From: Diogma glabrata
Lineage: Eukaryota; Arthropoda; Insecta; Diptera; Cylindrotomidae
Assembly (NCBI GenBank): GCA_963693315.1
Contig: OY856186.1
Coordinates: 386,795,222-386,859,221, forward strand
Direction of reading: 5' to 3'
DNA: 64,000 nt
Positions 60,511-64,000 of this stretch are shown here, in pieces. The translations under genes were made by a program, and so were the position numbers. The notes under the pieces are model-generated. The model saw only the letters and a program-made list of their open reading frames with translations, was not told where the DNA came from and ran no database searches. Numbering within the stretch: the first letter of the stretch is position 1; each line of letters opens with the position of its first letter.

Positions 60511-61218
60511 TTTAATTCCGGTGGACCTTTCAGGTTGTCGAATTCCACGTAGTTGATAACTTAACACTAAAACATGTACATAATATTGAACAATATACAT
60601 ATATTAAATAATTAATTGAATTAATATTTAAAATTTAAATAAATTAATTATAATTAGCAACGGGATAAAAGAATGAGAAACATAATCAACTCCGTTCAAA
60701 AACATAAAAATTTTAGCAATCCCTAGCACTTTATACATACATAATGAAGAATAGTAATACTTTTGATAGAAGACTTTTACTGAATAGACCCTAATGATTT
60801 AAACAAAAAAACACTCTACTAGCGTAATTAACCGTTTATCTAAGGATTTAGCTGTTCCTATGGACTGTATTGTATTGGAATATTTTCAAGGTGGTGGGTG
60901 GCATGTACAAAATAAAAAGGAATTATATTACATTAACTGGGTTCCATTAAACTGTTGAAAGATAGTGATGTGTAACAATCCAATGTGACAACACTAAAAT
61001 GAAATATATTATAATCTGTAAGAATAAATAAACAAAAGTAATTAAATTGGTTTTATTTGAGATTATCCAAATTATAATGTAAACAGGGTTAAAAATAAAT
61101 GAATAATTTACCAATGATCCATTATTTAGTCACAATTGTTGTTTACTTTATTTCCGGTCACACTGAGTTTTTCGGAAGCTCCCGTAGGTGGTGTAACAAC
61201 CGAAATCGATTGAGCAGT
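60511..61218. other. AT-rich intergenic region
   Basis: No gene recognised. A slightly GC-richer stretch (61140-61220) precedes the candidate initiator. Confidence 0.45.
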
Positions 61219-61337
61219 TCAGTTTATGAAAAACAAAACAAAATACTATTTTAAAAGACAGAAATTAGTGTTTTTTATTTCAATTTAATTATTAAACATG
61301 TTTTGCAAAGTGCCGTCAGTGACTGACTATACAGTAA
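61219..61337 (+). CDS. Possible first exon of an unidentified host gene
   Basis: An arthropod-type initiator TCAGTTT lies at 61219-61225. ATG at 61298 (context TTAAACATGT) opens MFCKVPSVTDYTV, followed by a good splice donor (AAG|GTATGA at about 61338, or ACA|GTAAGG at about 61334). About 75 nt of 5' UTR would result. No downstream exon was found in the remaining 2.6 kb, so the gene would have to continue beyond the window. Weak evidence; not recognised. Confidence 0.2.
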
Positions 61338-61892
61338 GGTATGAAACGTAAATTAATAGAATTATAAATGTCTTAAAATTTTTAGTTAAAAGATAATTGT
61401 TTCAATTAATGGGAAAAAATTTTCTAAACGAATTATTCTCATAATTTTTTGAAAAATTTCTCAAGCAAGTGGCATTGATAAAAGTCCTCCGTCAACGTTC
61501 GGGAACTATTACCGATTAGCTTGGTTTTGAAATTTTAAAAAATTATTTCGAATTATCACTACCCTTGGGAAATTACTATTAAAAATTACGATTGGAAATT
61601 ACAATTATTTGGGAACTGTTTTCTGAATCGTAGCCTAGCCTTAATTATTAATTACAAACATTTTTTTAAAAGTTTTGAAAAAAAACTTGTCCTACCAATG
61701 GCCAGCTGCGCTGTAATAGCAGGATTTATAACGTTTTATCATAAAAATTGAGAGAAATAAAAAGAACCGCGCATATTACAAATGTCAGGCAAGTGCGAAT
61801 ATAATTCGCTCGTTGAGAGTTCCGTGTATGTTTATGTGTAATATTTGAAAAAAAAAAAAACAATTTTTGTTAGTATAGTTTCACGTTTTTTT
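61338..61892. other. Non-coding region
   Basis: AT-rich, with no coding frame or repeat structure recognised. Confidence 0.45.
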
Positions 61893-62890
61893 GAAATTAT
61901 AACTACCAAAAAAAATTTTAGTTTCGATTTAGCAAAATCCCTACCCCATGAATTTTTTCTTTCGTAATGTTCGTAGATAAGCGGAGGGAGGACAAAAAAC
62001 AATTTTAAAAATAAGTCGAAAACTGTGCTATCAAAAATTACATAAAAAACTGTTTTGCACTACAAAAAAAAAATCACCTCTCATATGACACCTCTGATAT
62101 GACATGATCAAAAATAATTTTCTTTCAAAATTTCTATTTTAAACCCCCTCCAATGAACATTTGAAATTATAACAAACAAAAACAGTTTCGATTTAGCAAA
62201 GTCCCTACCCTACACCCGTGATTTTTTAAAATTTTTTCTTTTGTAATATAATTAAAAAGAATTAATTGATGGCTCTTACTTTTTTGGTTTGGATACTGGA
62301 GCTGATAAGTCGGTTTTTTTGGTTTTCACCACATGTCAAGATTAAAGTGAGAACATTTGGGGAAAATAGAGATTTTTGTAGTTTTATTTTACATTTTTGA
62401 AAATAAGTCGATAAACTGTGCTATCAAAAATTACACAAAAAACTGTTTTGCACTACAAAAAAAAAATCACCTTTCATATGACAAACATGACATGATCAAA
62501 AATAATTTTCTTTCAAAATTTCTACTTTAAACCACCTCCAATGAACATTTGAAATTATAACAAAACAACCAAAAAAATTTTTAGTTTCGATTTAGCAAAA
62601 TTCCTACACCCGTGAATTTTTTTAACTTTTTTCTTTTAATCGAAATATTATTTTCGAAAATAAGTCAAAAACTGTGCTTTCGAAAATTACAAAAAAAAAC
62701 TGTTTTGCACTACAACAAAAATCACCTTTCATATGACACCCCACTTGACATGATCAAAAATATTTTTTTTTTTCGAAATTCCTACTCTCGACACCCTCCA
62801 ATGAACATTTGAAATTATAACAACCAAAACAAAAAAACGTGAGAATTCTTTTAATTTTTTTCTTTTGTAATGTTCTAGGTTAAGGCTTGG
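61893..62890. repeat. Tandem array, about 265-bp units, 3-4 copies
   Basis: Units start with TTGAAATTATAAC at 61893, 62161, 62549 and 62809 (the last partial). Each contains AGTTTCGATTTAGCAAA, AAAACTGTGCTATCAAAAAT, TGTTTTGCACTAC, CACCTTTCATATGACA, GACATGATCAAAAAT and ends CCTCCAATGAACAT. The second unit carries about 120 bp extra (62270-62390). Confidence 0.88.
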
Positions 62891-64000
62891 GACAAAAAAA
62901 ACACTCGTTTTTGGTAATAACCTAAAAACTAACCAGTTGAAAATCCAATAAAATTTTTTTGAAATATTTCTATCTTTTTCGATTTTTCTAAGCCAAACTC
63001 AATCCTTAAAAAAAACTTTTGTTTTGCTATCTCCTTGGGCGAAGTGAAAAAAAGTAGAATATTCTAAATACTTAAATTTTTAAGCATTTTCTGATAAATC
63101 AGTGAATAAAAACCAGTTTATAGAATATACTAGGATCCAATGAAAACCTTCCAAAATATTCTTGAATTCGAGTCAATAAAAACAAGAATATTCTGGTTTT
63201 TGACATTAATGTACTTGATATTTTCAAGTTGCTGTTTGTGCAACTTATTTATGAAAATAATGAATGAATTTATCATTTTTTTGCTATTTAAGTTATTTAA
63301 ATTAAGTTTTAGTAATATTTTACAAATAAATTTTTGTCGGCTATTGATTTCACATTAATTGTCAACTCAAAGTATTTTTCTGCAATTGACTGAAAGGTTT
63401 ATTAAGCGAAAGTCAAAAATGATTTCGATCTGAAATTATATGCTCGCTTAAATAAACCAAAATTTTAAAACAACCACAACTAATTAAAGGAAATCTAAGA
63501 TTTTTGTGCGATAACATATTTTTGTAAATAAATAAATAAACTTAAATACAGTTTATGACAATTTATGACAATTTTTTTATCAATAGGGTACCGTTTATTT
63601 ATTTACCAATAGGGTACCGTTTTTACTTTTACAAAGTACGGAACCATAAAAACGATGATACAAAAAATTTAAAACGCTAAATTTCTCTTCCAAAATCCAA
63701 TTTCTAAGGATGGTTTAAAAACTTAAAGACCAAATGATACTGATTGTCGAATCCTGTAAAAATACTGAAAATCAGTATAGTAACAAGTGAATGATATAAT
63801 CGGAATGATTACATATTACGAATTCGGTGGTTTGATCACGTAGAACGGTTCCTTTACAACGAACGCTGACTTGGAATTTCATTCAAAAACTTCATGTGAA
63901 GTGTTGCAGAATGTCAAAACTAAAGTCAAATGAAAGTGATAAAAGTCAGTGATAGGACAAAATGAATGGAAGCTGCTAGAAACGCAGTTTACGAACACTA
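62891..64000. other. Non-coding end of the window
   Basis: AT-rich. A short direct repeat ATTTATTTACCAATAGGGTA / CAATAGGGTACCGTTT at 63580-63620. The frame at 63140-63358 is hydrophobic by composition and not supported as a gene. Confidence 0.45.

Noticed and set aside
63140..63358. 72-codon hydrophobic frame near the window end
   Set aside because: Phe/Leu/Ile content is what AT-rich DNA gives by chance; no start context or similarity recognised.

Overview
The window is an AT-rich, intron-bearing, transposon-dense stretch of a eukaryotic nuclear genome, almost certainly from an insect or other arthropod. The evidence is roughly 60-nt introns with GT/AG borders, arthropod-style RTE, Ty3/gypsy, hAT, Helitron and PIF/Harbinger-like elements, and an arthropod-type SLC17 (phosphate/sialin-like) transporter cluster. 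The order of insect cannot be fixed from this sequence. One assembly gap (200 N) lies at 5353-5552.

Layout. 0-7.5 kb: the end of a CACTC-ended element, a LINE 3' fragment, a small transposon-type ORF, a TA microsatellite, a decayed transposon-type pseudogene, the gap, and a MITE with TTA target duplications. 7.5-13 kb: a composite hAT-like region holding a 2.35 kb giant foldback and a second hAT remnant, abutting a truncated Ty3/gypsy RT. 13.5-17.3 kb: a nearly full-length RTE LINE on the minus strand with a few inactivating lesions. 17.9-20.9 kb: a DNA transposon with about 600-bp terminal inverted repeats and a broken two-exon gene. 20.94-30.36 kb: a young, nearly intact Ty3/gypsy LTR retrotransposon with a convincing -1 frameshift site; its 5' LTR alone carries a 97-bp MITE. 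30.4-34.5 kb: MITEs, a tandem array of about 285-bp units and a LINE scrap.

34.5-53.3 kb is the host-gene part: three tandem SLC17-family major-facilitator genes, each with the same exon sizes (134, 951, 120 and 117 nt of shared coding sequence). Copies 2 and 3 come from a recent segmental duplication of several kb, and comparing them exposes clean empty sites for two later insertions: a 4.0 kb CACTC-ended composite element upstream of copy 2 (42608-46643, containing a gutted Helitron) and a 1.28 kb TG...CA segment with a 4-bp duplication (a candidate solo LTR) upstream of copy 3 (49616-50898). Between copies 1 and 2 sits a 3.06 kb element (37051-40110) with inverted subterminal arrays of 140-bp repeats around a broken gene whose motifs read as a FEN1/XPG-like flap nuclease fused to a Cys-rich tail. 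This is the most unusual object in the window.

53-64 kb: a LINE copy with a twin-priming 5' inversion, a large decayed LINE on the minus strand interrupted by a MITE that is itself interrupted by a second MITE, a possible host-gene first exon near 61.3 kb, and a second tandem array of about 265-bp units. Apart from the transporter cluster and perhaps the 61.3 kb exon, nearly everything recognisable is mobile DNA or its debris.
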